Shown here: piece by piece, positions 1 through 10,467 of the stretch | Position numbering within the stretch: position 1 is the stretch's first letter | Layout: every line of letters begins with the position of its first letter | Assembly (NCBI GenBank): GCA_039583875.1 | Contig: CM077159.1 | Span: 6,534,110 to 6,598,109 of the forward strand | DNA: 64,000 nucleotides | Origin: Platanthera guangdongensis | Taxonomy: Eukaryota; Streptophyta; Magnoliopsida; Asparagales; Orchidaceae | Reading direction: 5' to 3' | Made by a program: the position numbers and the translations under genes | Notes under the pieces: model-generated | What the model was told of the DNA's origin: nothing | Databases searched by the model: none | The model's input: the letters and a program-made list of their open reading frames with translations, nothing else

Positions 1-731
1 AGCTCGCGTTAGTTGCTGCGGTCTGGACCTTGGTGTCCGCGCGGATTGAGAGTTGACCCGGTTGTGCTGTGCAGGTTGTGTGGATAGCGCTGGAAAGCCA
101 GGACTTGGCTATGATTGCGGTCAGGGACAGTGCGGACTCTGCGGTTAAGCAACAGGTGGTAAACAGCAGGTCGCGGATAGCGACCAGGCGGTCTTCTCTT
201 TGGCAACTTGGTTCGGGGTTCAGGAAGTCGCCTGCTTCAGGCAAACTGTTCCATTCGGTGACGCAGCTTGTGCGGTCTGGCGGCTAGGCGACCTCGCGGT
301 TAGGCGGCCTGCAGATCGGCAGTGAAGAGCTAAGCATTGGAATAAGGGTGAGTCCGCGCGGCTTGGGTTGCGGTCTGGCGACCTGGCGGACTGAGCGGAC
401 TCCACAGCAGTAGGTCGGCGGCTTGTTGATTGAGTCCGCGCGGCTTGTTTTTTGTTCTTGTCTTTGTAACTGTCTCTGCTCTCCCGGTGTTGGGTTTTGG
501 TGAAGCATGTCTCGCCATGTATGTATCGCCTTGTAAAGAAGTTTGCTCTTGATCAATAAAGAAGCTTGTGCTGCATGTGTTGCTGGTTGTTACTGCTTTG
601 TTGAGATAACCCCTGCTAACTCCACGATCCGGGAAAACTTTCAACATTATAAGTGGGCGTATTCTCCTTCGGTTTGTTGAGTTTTCAACAGGGTATCCAA
701 GGGGGCGTCTGCGGTTTGTTGAATTTTAACA
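1..731 (+). repeat. copia-1 5' LTR (3' part only)
   Basis: This is the R/U5 side of the LTR, ending in TTTTAACA at 731 directly before the primer site. It matches 4214-4945 with a single-base length difference (a T run near 197) and scattered substitutions. It contains several CCGCGCGG and GCGGAC motifs like the rest of the LTR. Confidence 0.9.
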
Positions 732-743
732 TGGTATCAAAGC
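732..743 (+). promoter_or_regulatory. copia-1 primer-binding site
   Basis: TGGTATCAAAGC starts immediately after the LTR. It matches the complement of the initiator methionine tRNA 3' end (TGGTATCAGAGC) with one mismatch, and would prime minus-strand cDNA synthesis. Confidence 0.85.
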
Positions 744-817
744 GAGGTTGTTGGAGTGGTCAAGCAGTGCTCAATGGAAGTAGTTGCTCGTCTGTAGAGG
801 AAACCAGTGGTAGAACC

Positions 818-1732
818 ATGGCAGTGGAGGATGCAAGCTGTCTTGGAATTGATCTCCTTACAGAGACGAACTGTGAACGGTGGAAGTCCTGTATGAAGAG
901 CTCTCTTCTTGGCGAGGACCTTTGGGAGGTTGTATGCGGAGCAGGAAGACAAGAGGATACTGCTGGCAATGCTGAGGCGATGAGAGCTTGGAAGGAGGCA
1001 AATGCGAAAGCGGAGTCTATTCTCAAGCAGGTGATCTCATCGGAGCTCTTGGACCACATCAGTGGATGTCGGTCAGCTGCGGAGGTCTGGACTTCCCTTG
1101 ATGGGTTGTTCAGGAAGAAGGTGAAGATTGCTGCGGAAGATGGTCCCTCTACTTCGTATCAGGAAGAAAGGAGTGCTTCTCCTAGGCGTGATAGGAAGAG
1201 GAAGGAAGGACTAAGGTGCTATAAATGCAAGCAGCAAGGTCATCTTCGGAAGGAGTGCAAGGTTGTCTTGCTCTCGGCGAACGTTGCTCAGGTAGGGAGG
1301 AAGGAGAAGAATGTGGTTGGGATTTCAACTAGTTCTGGAGTTGATCGGAGGAATGCCAGTGATAGTGCAGCTATCTGGCATGAAAGACTGGGGCATGTAG
1401 GGATGGACAAGCTGAGAGCAATGGCAGAAAGAAGACTCGTAGGAGGCTTACCTAGATTGTCATCCTATGGCGATGGTCGGGGGTGTGCGGGATGTCAGGC
1501 TAGTGGAGCCTATCACTTCATGGTTGACAAAGCACAATACAAATGTAATGCACCATTGGCGGTTGTCCATTGTGCTCTGGTGGGACCGACCATCACGGCC
1601 AGTCTTGGAGGCAGCAGGTTCATGCTGATATTGGTTGATGACTATTCTGGGTATACTTGGGTATACTTTATGAAGAAGAAGTCCAACATGGTACGCTTGT
1701 TTGTGGAGTTCAAGAAGCTTGTGGAAGGCTAG
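818..1732 (+). pseudogene. copia-1 gag with one CCHC knuckle fused to pre-integrase/integrase N-part
   Basis: The likely start is the ATG at 818 (context ACCATGG); the frame is open further upstream into the LTR, but those codons are not a plausible start. The first about 125 residues look like a shortened copia Gag (a LLTETNCERWKSCMKSSL segment and an EVWTSLDGLF segment). A zinc knuckle follows (CYKCKQQGHLRKEC). The frame then jumps straight to the GAG-pre-integrase motif (WHERLGHVGMDKL) and the integrase core, so the C-part of Gag and the aspartic protease are missing. The first catalytic Asp of integrase appears replaced (HCALVGP where HxDxxGP is usual). The frame ends at an in-frame TAG (1730-1732) and continues in the same frame at 1733, so this is one reading frame with a single nonsense codon. 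Confidence 0.8.
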
Positions 1733-2329
1733 CTTGGCCGGAGGATCAAGGTGTTGAGGACATGTATCGGTGGTGAGTTTGGCTCAACCGAGTTCTCACG
1801 CTTTTGCAGGAAGCAAGGGATCCGGATGGAGCTTTCTTGTGGACATACTTCACAACAGGGTAGTTTTGCAGCTCAGATGATCCGTTGGTTAACGGAGACC
1901 TGCAAGTGTTGGCTTCAGAGTAAAGGCGTCCCGAAGGCTCTTTGGGCGGAAGTAATAGCCTGTGCTGCTCATGTCATCAACCGGATGCCTCTTAGTCTGA
2001 TCATAATAAAGACTCCTTATGAGCTGATGTTCGGAGTGAAGCCCTCAGTGAAGCACCTTCGGGTGTTTGGATATACCTGCTATATACACTCTCCGGGTGC
2101 TCTCAAGACAAAGCTAGTCTTTGTTGGGTATGATGAGCAGAGAAGAAGATGGAGGTGTATGGATCCTGCGACGAAGAAACTCATAGTGTCGAGAGACATT
2201 GTTTTCGATGAGTTGACGCCGTATTGGGGTAGCTCTTATGTGGAGCTAAAGATAAGCAGGTCAGATGGTGGGCTGAAGGAGGCTGCTGCTAAGGAAGTGG
2301 AGTTGCCTGAGTCACCAGGTGCTCCAGGC

Positions 2330-2580
2330 TGTTCTAGCTCCGTTGCAAAGGCGTCAGAGTCGGGAAGAAGGGGGAGCGATGCTCCAGGATCTTCTGGCTC
2401 GAAGGCGGAGGCTTCTGGTTCAGGAAGCATGGGGAGCGATGTTTCAGACAGTTCTTGTTCAAGAGGGGAGTCTTCTGGTTCAGGTAGCAGGGGGAGCGTT
2501 GCTCCAGATGCTTTTGGTTCCAGTAAGGAGGCGTCTTGTTCAGGGAGCAAAGGGAGCATTGTTCCGGGTTTGCCCGGAAA
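2330..2580 (+). repeat. 60-bp tandem repeat in coding linker
   Basis: About four degenerate copies of a 60-bp unit, each encoding a 20-residue block rich in Ser, Gly and acidic or basic residues. A recurring phrase is GGGAGCRWTGYTCCAG. The unit stays in frame and lies between the integrase C-terminus and the missing RT. Confidence 0.75.
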
Positions 2581-3048
2581 CAGAGCTGGTTCAATAGCAG
2601 CGGAGGTGGTTAGCCATGATCATGTTCTTCGGAGATCGAAGAGGATCAGTAAGCCACCAGCTCGATATTGTGAAGGGAACACGGCGGACTTGGTCCCGTG
2701 TTTCCTTGTTAGCCCTCAGGTCGAGCAAGGTACTTCTGGCTGTGATGACCCCACTAGAATCAAGGAGGTGGTTGACACCAAGTCTGAAGAGGTGACTTCT
2801 CTCAGAGACAACGAGGCTTGGACTTCAGTGTCCAAGGAAGTTGGTGATACTCCTGTGATGCAAGAGTGGAGGTTAAAGCTGAAGAAGGCAGAGGGAAGCA
2901 TGACTCCTTTTTGGAGATACTGGAGGGCTCCCTCATGGTCCATGATATGCGGGGCGAGGACTATGTCATTGACATCTCTTCGTAGATGCTATCGGAGGGA
3001 CCAGGTGCAAGGTTACGGGAGCTGCTGGAGTTATTCACCACTTCTCAC

Positions 3049-3060
3049 TTCAAGGGGGAG
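3049..3060 (+). promoter_or_regulatory. copia-1 polypurine tract
   Basis: CAAGGGGGAG lies directly before TGTTGAA, the start of the 3' LTR. It primes plus-strand DNA synthesis. The same GGGGGAG|TGTTGAA junction occurs in copia-3 at 43574-43581. Confidence 0.85.
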
Positions 3061-3104
3061 TGTTGAATTCTGTGAAGTGAAAGTGGGTGAATGGAAGGCT
3101 TAGG

Positions 3105-4090
3105 AAACCTATCCGCGCGGACTACGCGGACAGGGTTGGCGGACTGCTAGGTCGGCAGGGATGTTGCAGGCGGTTTGCTCTGTGGCGGCCTGGGCAGTCT
3201 GTTCGCGCGGACTACGCGGACAGCAGCAGCGGTCTGACAGGCCAGTGTATGCTCAGCAGGCGGTTGACTCCCAGGAAGTAACCGGGCGGATAGAAATGTT
3301 ATCCGCGGAGTCCGGCATGAAGCGGACTGAAGAACTGGAGCTCGGCAGACCGGTTTGGCAGTTGCCTTGGTCTTGCTCTAGTGTAGCGAGAAGCCGCGGA
3401 GACCGCCGGTCAGCGCGGACAGAAACTAGAGGTCGCCCGGTATGGCGGGCTAGATCCAGTGTCCGCCAGTAAGTGCGGACTGGCCCTTGTGGCCAGCGGA
3501 CTGGACTTGGTGTGATCTGAACCAAGTCCAGGATGGCTTAGTCCGGGGAGATCGCGCAGTGGAGCGCGGGCTGGTTTCTCAGTCCGCCAAGCGTAGTAGA
3601 AGTGTCGTTGCCTTGTTTGCTAGCTTGGGGAAATGCGGACTGGAGAATTGCTTGTGCAGGAGCGTGCGGACTGGAGCCAGAGTCCGCTGAGTCCGGTTTA
3701 GCCTTGTGACGAGGTTATGGACTCAGGAGTTGCGGACTGGAGTCTGCTGTTAGCGGACTGGATTGGCGTGTCCGCTAAGTCCGGAGGTGCCTTGGCAATG
3801 AGGCAATGGACTTGGGATATGCGGACGGAAGCCGGGTGTCCGCTGAGTCCGGCAGGTGCCTTGATGGTGAGGCTGCGGGCTCGGGTTTTGCGGGCTGATG
3901 CCTTGTCCGCAGAATGGCGGACACGGCTGTTGTGGAGTCCGGCTGTGGTGGTCCTGGCTTGGCCTCTGGCGGCAAGGCGGGCTGGATATTGGAGTCCGGC
4001 CTTGGAGAAGCTGGGGCGGACTGGCTATCTGCACAGGAGCGGCGAACTGAAATGTGTGTCCGCGGGCTGGCGGACACACTTGTTCTAGCT
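3105..4090. repeat. GCGGAC/GTCCGC motif array in copia-1 U3
   Basis: Dozens of GCGGAC and GTCCGC hexamers, often facing each other (for example GTCCGCTGAGTCCGG, CGCGCGGACTACGCGGAC). The array stops about 60 bp before the TATA box at 4148. It may be a promoter-proximal enhancer or a methylation-prone CpG cluster. Confidence 0.7.
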
Positions 4091-4147
4091 GCGGGATGTG
4101 GCGGTGATCCTATCGGCTAGGGCGGTGACCATACTCATCGTCGTGCC

Positions 4148-4155
4148 TATAAATA
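4148..4155 (+). promoter_or_regulatory. TATA box, copia-1 LTR
   Basis: TATAAATA within CCTATAAATAGGACC, a strong plant-type TATA box just downstream of the GCGGAC array. It would start the element's genomic RNA. Confidence 0.75.
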
Positions 4156-5042
4156 GGACCCATGTCACATCAGGAATTGGAGGACCTAGACCGAAGTAAG
4201 TGAACAGTAATTGAGCTCGCGTTAGTTGCTGAGGTCTGGACCTTGGTGTCCGCGCGGATTGAGAGTTGACCCGGTTGTGCTGTGCAGGTTGTGCGGATAG
4301 CGCTGGAAAGCCAGGACTTGGCTCTGATTGCGGTCAGGGACAGTGCGGACTCTGCGGTTAAGCAACAGGCGGTAAAAAGCAGGTCGCGGATAGCGACCAG
4401 GCGGTCTTCTCTTTTGGCAACTTGGTTCGGGGTTCAGGAAGTCGTCTGCTTCAGGCGGACTGTTCCATTCGGTGACGCAGCTTGTGCGGTCTGGCGGATA
4501 CGCGACCTCGCGGTTAGGCGGCCTGCAGATTGGCGGTGAAGAGCTAAGCATTGGAATAAGGGTGAGTCCGCGCGGCTTGGGTTGCGGTCTGGCGACCTGG
4601 CGGACTGAGCGGACTCCACAGCAGTAGGTCGGCGGCTTGTTGATTGAGTCCGCGCGGCTTGTTTTTTGTTCTTGTCTTTGTAACTGTCTCTGCTATCCCG
4701 GTGTTGGGTTTTGGTGAAGCATGTCTCGCCATGTATGTCTCGCCTTGTAAAGAAGTTTGTTCTTGATCAGTAAAGAAGCTTGTGCTGCATGTGTTGCTGG
4801 TTGTTACTGCTTTGTTGAGATAACCCCTGCTAACTCCTCGATCCGGGAAAACTTTCAACATTATAAGTGGGCTTATTCTCCTTCGGTTTGTTGAGTTTTC
4901 AACAGGGTATCCAAGGGGGCGTCTGCGGTTTGTTGAATTTTAACATCTCTCTCTCCAACTTCTTAGATCTTCTCACGAAAATCTTCTTCTGTATGTGTAT
5001 ATACTTTTTTTATTAGTTCTTCATCTGTTGAATTAGAAAGCT

Positions 5043-5050
5043 TTTATATA
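5043..5050 (-). promoter_or_regulatory. TATA box, LTR-a
   Basis: TATATAAAAG on the minus strand, about 135 bp downstream (in the sense of transcription) of the nearest TGTCGA repeat. Sire-1 has the same spacing. Confidence 0.6.
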
Positions 5051-5184
5051 GTCTTCCTCCATGGTAACCGGCTAATCCGGTTTCTAACAAACTTCTGACA
5101 GCTTTGACAGTTATAGTAGACCGGCTAGAAATGGCAGATGTCAAGTCATCCAGTCACTTCTTGAACTCTGTCTCTGTCAGCAAA

Positions 5185-5771
5185 ATGTCGAGACTGAACT
5201 TCATCATGTATCAACACAAGTAGACTAAGTGTCAACACAAGTGGACTAAGTGTCGACACAAGCCTTGGTGGTGTCGACACATCTACTTTGTTATTGTTAA
5301 TGCTTCTCGATACAGACTTCTGTAGAATGTGTCGACACTGATTCTGTGTGTCGACACAAACACTTCTCTTTAACTTTGTTGAATCTCTGCTGTGTGTGTA
5401 GACACAAGTCCTGTGTGTCGACATAGTTGATGTCGACAAAGTCTTCAGTGTGTCGACACTGCCTCTTGGTGTCGACACAATTGATGTCGACTAAGTATTC
5501 CTGTATGTCGACACTGCCTCTTGGTGTCGACACAGTTGATGTCGACTAAGTATTACTGTGTGTCGACACTACCTCTTGGTGTCGACACAGTTGATGTCAA
5601 CAATGCTTCACTGTGTGTCGACACTGCCACTGCATGTCGACACAGTTTCTTCTGGTGTCGACACAGCCTTTCCAAGTGTCGACACAATTAACTCCAAATG
5701 TCGACACAGCTTTTCTCCAGTGTCGACACAAGCCTTCATAAGTGTCGACACAACTTCTTCTGGTGTCGACA
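5185..5771. repeat. TGTCGACA palindrome array (LTR-a)
   Basis: About 25 copies of the palindrome (G)TGTCGACA(C), spaced irregularly by 10-40 bp, with a few decayed copies (TGTCAACA, TGTCGACT). Its distal edge is marked by TACTTAGAAACTTTT at 5776-5790, a box that also edges the Sire-1 and Sire-b arrays. Confidence 0.85.
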
Positions 5772-5919
5772 TATGTACTTAGAAACTTTTTCCAGCATTC
5801 TTGCATTTTCTTAACCTGCACATATAAACTAAAAACAACATCAAATACACCTTGATGCATATCATTGAGCAAGGTGAGTCTTCTTCAAATCTGGTACACA
5901 TTTTCCAATGTACGCAACA

Positions 5920-7001
5920 TTCTTATTGTAAGAAAATTTTTTTTCTTCTCTTTTTCCACCCTCCTTCTTGTGGGGGCAGTTAACGATGACATGATCTGAC
6001 TTATTATAACAATAACAAACGATGTCAGTAGAAATATGTTTGTTTGATTTAGTAATATACTTGTCATGACTGCTTGTTCCCTTTCTATGTCGATCGCCAT
6101 CATGACGTGATCTTCTGTAAGAGGCATCCTTGTCTTTCCATTGCTTCTTTTTGTTCAAGAATTTCTTGAACTATCTTGAGAGTAGTGAGAACTCTCCTTT
6201 AGATAGTTCTGAGCCTGAGGTACTTGTCTCCGAGGTTTCTTCTTCACTTACTTCTTATGCTGGGGCAGGGGAGGCAACCTTGGACTTCCTTGAGGTGTCT
6301 TCCTTGAGAGCAATAGACTTCTCCTTGGATGAAGACCTATTCTCTTCTTCAGCTTTTCTTGAATAAATATGTAGCTTATATGACATAAGCTCTCCAAAGA
6401 TATTCTGCGGGTCTGTCTCAGCTAGCTTTCTAAATTCCTGAATTGCACAAACCTTGTTATCCCATTCCTTAGTTAGGGATCTCAAGAATTTATCATTGAG
6501 TTCTCCGTTGGTGAAGACTCGGCCGTATACTCTTAGGCCGTTCTCTATCTTGAAGAAGTTTTCAAACGTATATGCAATGGTATCCTTGGGTCCTTGTCGG
6601 AAGGCTTCATATTTCTGATTAAGAAGAGATCTTCTATCATACCTAACCTTTTTTGTTCCTTCCATCAAATTGATGAGAGGCTACCACATTTACCTAGCGG
6701 ACTGACAGTGGATCAGGTTTTACAATATGCAATCATCAACTGCACTTGCTATAATATTCTTGGCCTTCTTGTTTAAAGACACAAGTGCAACCTCATCTTT
6801 GTCGAGATCCATCAATTTCTTCTAAACCTTCTTTGTTGGATCTATAGTGGAGATTGTCATTGAAACGTAAGGACCTTCTTCAACAATCATGAAGATCCTT
6901 GGATCCACATCATCTATGAAAAATCTAATACTCTCTTTCCACATGGGAAAGTTTTTCTGAGTACACAAGGGAAGCTTAGCAAAATCTTTGGCCTTGTCCA
7001 T
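5920..7001 (-). pseudogene. Sire-b gag, decayed and truncated
   Basis: The minus-strand frame starts at ATG 7001 (MDKAKDFAKLPLCTQKNF), with the copia Gag N-terminus continuing to about 6822. After disruptions it resumes as a Gag core at about 6668-6255 (DRRSLLNQKYEAFRQG, LNDKFLRSLTKEWDNKVCAI). This is clearly homologous to Sire-1 Gag, which has SLLNQEYESFRQG and LNDKFLRSLTKDWDTKICAI. A last piece at 6158-5920 carries a damaged zinc knuckle (CYCYNKSDHVIVNC). LTR-a then cuts the frame, so the second knuckle and all of pol are absent here. Stops and frameshifts make it non-functional. Confidence 0.8.
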
Positions 7002-7070
7002 GCTTGAATAACTCAGAAGACAACTCAGGTCAGATCTGATCAAGGTGTTATCCTTTTAATGATCAACCTT

Positions 7071-7082
7071 GCTCTGATACCA
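7071..7082 (-). promoter_or_regulatory. Sire-b primer-binding site
   Basis: GCTCTGATACCA on the plus strand is TGGTATCAGAGC on the minus strand, a perfect 12-base complement of initiator methionine tRNA. It is two bases from the LTR end at 7085. Confidence 0.9.
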
Positions 7083-7783
7083 ATTGAAATTGTTCAGTTG
7101 TCAACCTAAATCACCTAGAGGGGGGTGAATAGGTGAGTTGTGTGACTTTTTATGGAATAAAAAAATTAGCGATCTATGCACAAAAATCTACCAAGAATTC
7201 ACAGACGACAAAAGATTTACAGTGCTTCCCCAACCTTGGGTACATCTACTTTCCACTCACCGATCTAGAAAAACATTAGACTCGGCTAATCCACTATCTT
7301 GGATTGAAACCAATCCTACGCCTCAGAACAAAGTTTCTACAACTCGATCAACAACACGGATCTACACTAAGAAGATCAAAACTTCCTACAACTCGGAGAG
7401 CAAAGCTCCTACACTCGGAGAGTAATCTCCTACAAGATTAAATTGAGAAAATGAAATACAAACAATATATCTTTCTCAGATCTGGAGATTTCGGCTAAGG
7501 TCTTCCTCCTTTGAACTTTGCGGCTTTATCAGAAATTGTTGAAGAAGTTGCTCGGCTAGATCTGGATCTGAAACTTCTTGACTCACAAGATCAAAAAGAA
7601 AATTTGTAGCTGGAAGAGTATCTTGATCTACAAGTCAACCTTTCTGAATCGTCCTAGATCGACAACCCTTGGCGATGAGGAAGATGAGCGGCGAGGGCGT
7701 CCGATTTAGGAAGAGAAATTGTCCGATTCAGAATTATTATAATGCTTCATTAACGCGCTTAGGGTTAGTCAAAATGACAAGAC

Positions 7784-7791
7784 CTTTTATA
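7784..7791 (-). promoter_or_regulatory. TATA box, Sire-b LTR
   Basis: TATAAAAGG on the minus strand, about 120 bp downstream of the nearest CTCGAG repeat (7911). Confidence 0.65.
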
Positions 7792-7910
7792 AGATCTCCC
7801 TAACGGTCATAATTAGCATTAATGACGTCCATGTGGTCCAATCACGTCAAGGCATTTGAAATTCCCGTCAGTTCTGTACTTAGCAAATTTTCTGGAAAAA
7901 TTATCTGCAT

Positions 7911-8546
7911 TACTCGAGTGAAGAAGAAGTTACTCGAGTAGTACTTCAGATTCTCGAGTAGATAGAACAGACTACTAGAGAAGAAGTCCTTCAAGGAATT
8001 CAGAACAAAAAACTATAATCACTCAAGTGGAATGAAGATTTACTCGAGTGCCGTAAATGTTACTCGAGACGTGGAGGGATTACACGAGTGGTAGAAGTGA
8101 ACTACTCGAGAGCTAGAGGTGAACTACTCGAGAGGACTTAGAAAAATTTTGAGAGTTTAAAAATCGTTTACTCGAGTATTTGATCCAAACAACTCGAGAA
8201 GTAAGCAGACTTCTCGAGTACATAAACTAGGCTACTTGAGTGGGGGAAAATCAACACGAGAACATTACTTCTGTAACTCGAGACAACTGGTTCAACTACT
8301 CGAGTGGTGGACTTGACTACTCGAGTAAAGTACTTAGAATATTTTCTGAGAGGCAAAACTTGTCAACTCGAGAATAAGAAGAAGTCTACTCGAGTAATGG
8401 ACTTGGCCACTCGAGAGTTATGTTCAGACTACTCGAGAACCATTTCCCTTACTCGAATTCAGACAGACTTACTCGTGTATTTACTAAGGGATCAACTCGA
8501 GTACTTATACTTCTACTCGAGTGAAATACTTAGAAAAATTGAGTTC
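7911..8546. repeat. ACTCGAGT palindrome array (Sire-b LTR)
   Basis: About 30 copies of (T)ACTCGAG(TA), centred on CTCGAG, spaced about 15-30 bp, with point-mutated copies. Internal boxes ACTTAGAA plus an A/T run occur at 8135, 8331 and 8527. Confidence 0.85.
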
Positions 8547-8850
8547 ATGAGGATTTTTCCTTTCTTTAATAAAATCAGCAACACGTCTTTCTCCAACAGT
8601 CCTAATGCTTGAAGATGAAGTGTATCCCAATAGAGAGACTACACATGAGTCAATACCGTGGGTCACATAATGAGGGATTACATTGTATGGTCCTGTGTAT
8701 GGTGACCCATTATAGACAGACATTGGTCTACACTTGACAAATTTGTCCTACAAACACATAACTTAAACAATACATCAAATACAACTTAATTTATCTTAGT
8801 TCAAGAGTGACTTCACCAAATCTAGGTTATTGTGGATACAATACCCAACA

Positions 8851-9073
8851 TATTTTACATGGTACTTCGATGCAGATCATAGAGATGGCAAAGAAGCTGG
8901 AGGCAGACTAGATGTTGGAATAGAGCAGGGGAAAGAGATCATTGATGGGTCATCCCACAAGGAGAGCAGTAGGGGCTCCCAGAGAGGCAAAATGACGAGC
9001 TACAAGAAGGGTGGGGGCGTTACAGTCCTAACTTGTAGGGGCCACCTGCAGTACTAGCTCACCCGCCACTACA
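8851..9073. other. unassigned 223 bp between Sire-b LTR and gypsy-1 LTR
   Basis: No repeat partner or recognisable domain is visible. A GGGGGCGTTACAG string near 9012 resembles a gypsy LTR terminus, so the segment may be a decayed element piece. I see no gene. Confidence 0.4.
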
Positions 9074-10467
9074 GATACAAGACCTGAGGAACCAAGATGA
9101 CCGTGACTGTCATAACCCACATTTTCTCCACATTTAATGATATATCAGAGTAAGGAAAAATGCACGTCATGATGCCAGATCAGCAGGGGATAACTGTAGA
9201 CACTCATGCAAAACTCCAACTCAATACTATTACGATAGATCCATAAGTTAATTAGAGAAAATACAGTTTAAGTTAGACGGTTAGCCATATCTCTCGGCTC
9301 AGTGGCTCATCTAGTCCACAAGAAAAAGATAGTTATATGCTGCAGAAAATACTTTATTTACAAGTTTTGACATCCTACTTGAGTATAAACATACCTAGAG
9401 GAAAACTCATGGTATACGAGGCTCTAGATTTATGATAATAGTAAAAGTAGCTTTTACAACCATTAAATATAGTGAGTTAGATTTCAAATATGACATGTAT
9501 GAGTTAATAATAGTAATCTTTATAATTAAAATACCTAACATGCAACCTAGCATAAATCCTGCTCAAAGAGAAAGTAAAAACAACCATAAAGAGATAAGCT
9601 ACCAGCAAGCAAAGTATTCAATAATCCAAAAGAAAACTACTAGTGGGCGTCAACAACCTGACACAAACCCACTGAAAGTATGCAAGTCTGAACTAACAAC
9701 CAAAACAACAAACTACCTTACGACGGTGAGGAAATTACTACAACAACTATATTCCAATAGCTACTACCCAACACATACGCTCCACCGGCTACAGCCCTGA
9801 ACCTGAGGCATTCAAAAAAAAACACCTCAGCAAGAAAATATAAGTGGCAAAAGAAACTGAACAGGTAACAGTTATAAAGGCAAGAAAGGGTTTACCAAAC
9901 CCGACTATAAGAAACGTTGAAAACCATAACTGATTAGCCAAGTAAAATAGTTAAAGTAAAAGTTTCTAATGAAGAAGTTAAATGAACATTCGCACCAAGT
10001 GCGGAACGAAGCCATGCTTCGACAATATCTGCAAGGATTAGCAAAAAATAGCATAGACTGATCTAAGAAGCAAATTGAGCACAAAAAAGCTCTAAATGGG
10101 AGTCATTAACACTTGGTAAAAACAACTGGTCCGGAGTCGGTGACCAAAATGTCCAAACCCGAACTGCCATACCCAAACGTCTCACAAAGGCACTGCGGTG
10201 GTGGCCACCTGGCCGAACACAACCCAACATGCCACAAAATAGAGACCAAACCAAACCACCAAGTGTAATGACCCACAAACTGGCATCCAGTTGGTGGTCC
10301 TTTAACCACTACCAACCTACCTAGCTGAAGAAATATCATAACCGAACATGCCAACCAAAACCCAAGTCTAAACCCAAAGACAAACCTAAAAAATCCCTAA
10401 AACCATTCTAAGGGCCATACAAGACGAATCCTACGGGAAACGGGGAAAATATTCTAAGTGCTGGACA

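Larger units (their letters stand above)
1733..3103 (+). pseudogene. copia-1 integrase remainder, Ser-rich repeat linker, RT stub
   Basis: This continues the gag/integrase frame after the TAG at 1730. The integrase core can be followed through LRTCIGGEF, a degenerate TSQQGSFAAQ segment, KTPYELMFGVKPSVKHLRVFG and the end of the C-terminal domain (KKLIVSRDIVFDE). The catalytic triad is lost: the second site reads TCI instead of TDN, and the glutamate site (usually NGVAERKNR) reads GSFAAQMIR. A serine/glycine-rich linker with 20-residue repeats follows, then LRRSKRISKPPARY, typical of the integrase-RT linker. Only a trace of the RT start (EAWTSV) remains; RT and RNase H are deleted. The frame runs through the purine tract into the 3' LTR. 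The element is defective, yet most of this frame is still open. Confidence 0.8.
1..4945 (+). mobile_element. copia-1: non-autonomous Ty1/copia element, left end cut by window
   Basis: The first 731 bases repeat almost exactly at 4214-4945, so they are the end of a 5' LTR and the end of a 3' LTR. Between them are a tRNA-iMet-like primer site, a gag/integrase reading frame, a purine tract and the start of the 3' LTR. Reverse transcriptase, RNase H and protease regions are missing, so the element must have been mobilised in trans. By eye the two LTR ends differ at roughly 20 positions in 731, so the insertion is fairly recent. It sits inside a Sirevirus LTR: the sequence right of 4945 resumes a stretch that is uninterrupted near 16290 and 27340. 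The left target duplication is outside the window. Confidence 0.9.
3061..4945 (+). repeat. copia-1 3' LTR (about 1885 bp)
   Basis: It starts TGTTGAATTC after the purine tract and ends TTTTAACA. The U3 part (3105-4090) is packed with GCGGAC/GTCCGC and CCGCGCGG motifs. A TATA box lies at 4148-4155. The last 732 bases equal the 5' LTR end at 1-731. It is unusually long for a copia LTR with so short an internal region (about 2.3 kb). Confidence 0.9.
4946..5919 (-). repeat. LTR-a: Sirevirus-type LTR piece with TGTCGACA array
   Basis: Read on the minus strand it starts at 5919 (TGTTGCGTACATTGG), like the Sire-1 LTR start (TGTTGGGTACATTGG). It runs leftwards through an array of TGTCGACA palindromes (5185-5771) and a TATA box (5043-5050) until copia-1 interrupts it at 4945. 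The rest lies beyond copia-1, outside the window. It is a diverged relative of the Sire-1 LTR. Its start truncates the Sire-b gag at 5920, so it inserted there or was joined by recombination. Confidence 0.75.
7085..8850 (-). repeat. Sire-b 5' LTR (about 1766 bp)
   Basis: On the minus strand it starts TGTTGGGTATTG at 8850 and ends ACAATTTCA at 7085, next to the primer site. It carries an ACTCGAGT array (7911-8546), a TATA box (7784-7791) and, near its end, the conserved Sirevirus CCTAGAGGGGGGTGAATAGG stretch (about 7112-7134). The first 100 bases align with the Sire-1 and Sire-c LTR starts. Confidence 0.85.

Noticed and set aside
653..817. Upstream extension of the copia-1 gag frame into the LTR
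   Set aside because: Starts at GTG within the LTR and crosses the primer site; the ATG at 818 has a good context and begins the Gag-like sequence.
9432..9800. 122-codon plus-strand frame
   Set aside because: It lies inside the gypsy-1 LTR, antisense to the element, and the matching stretch at 31250-31600 does not keep the frame.
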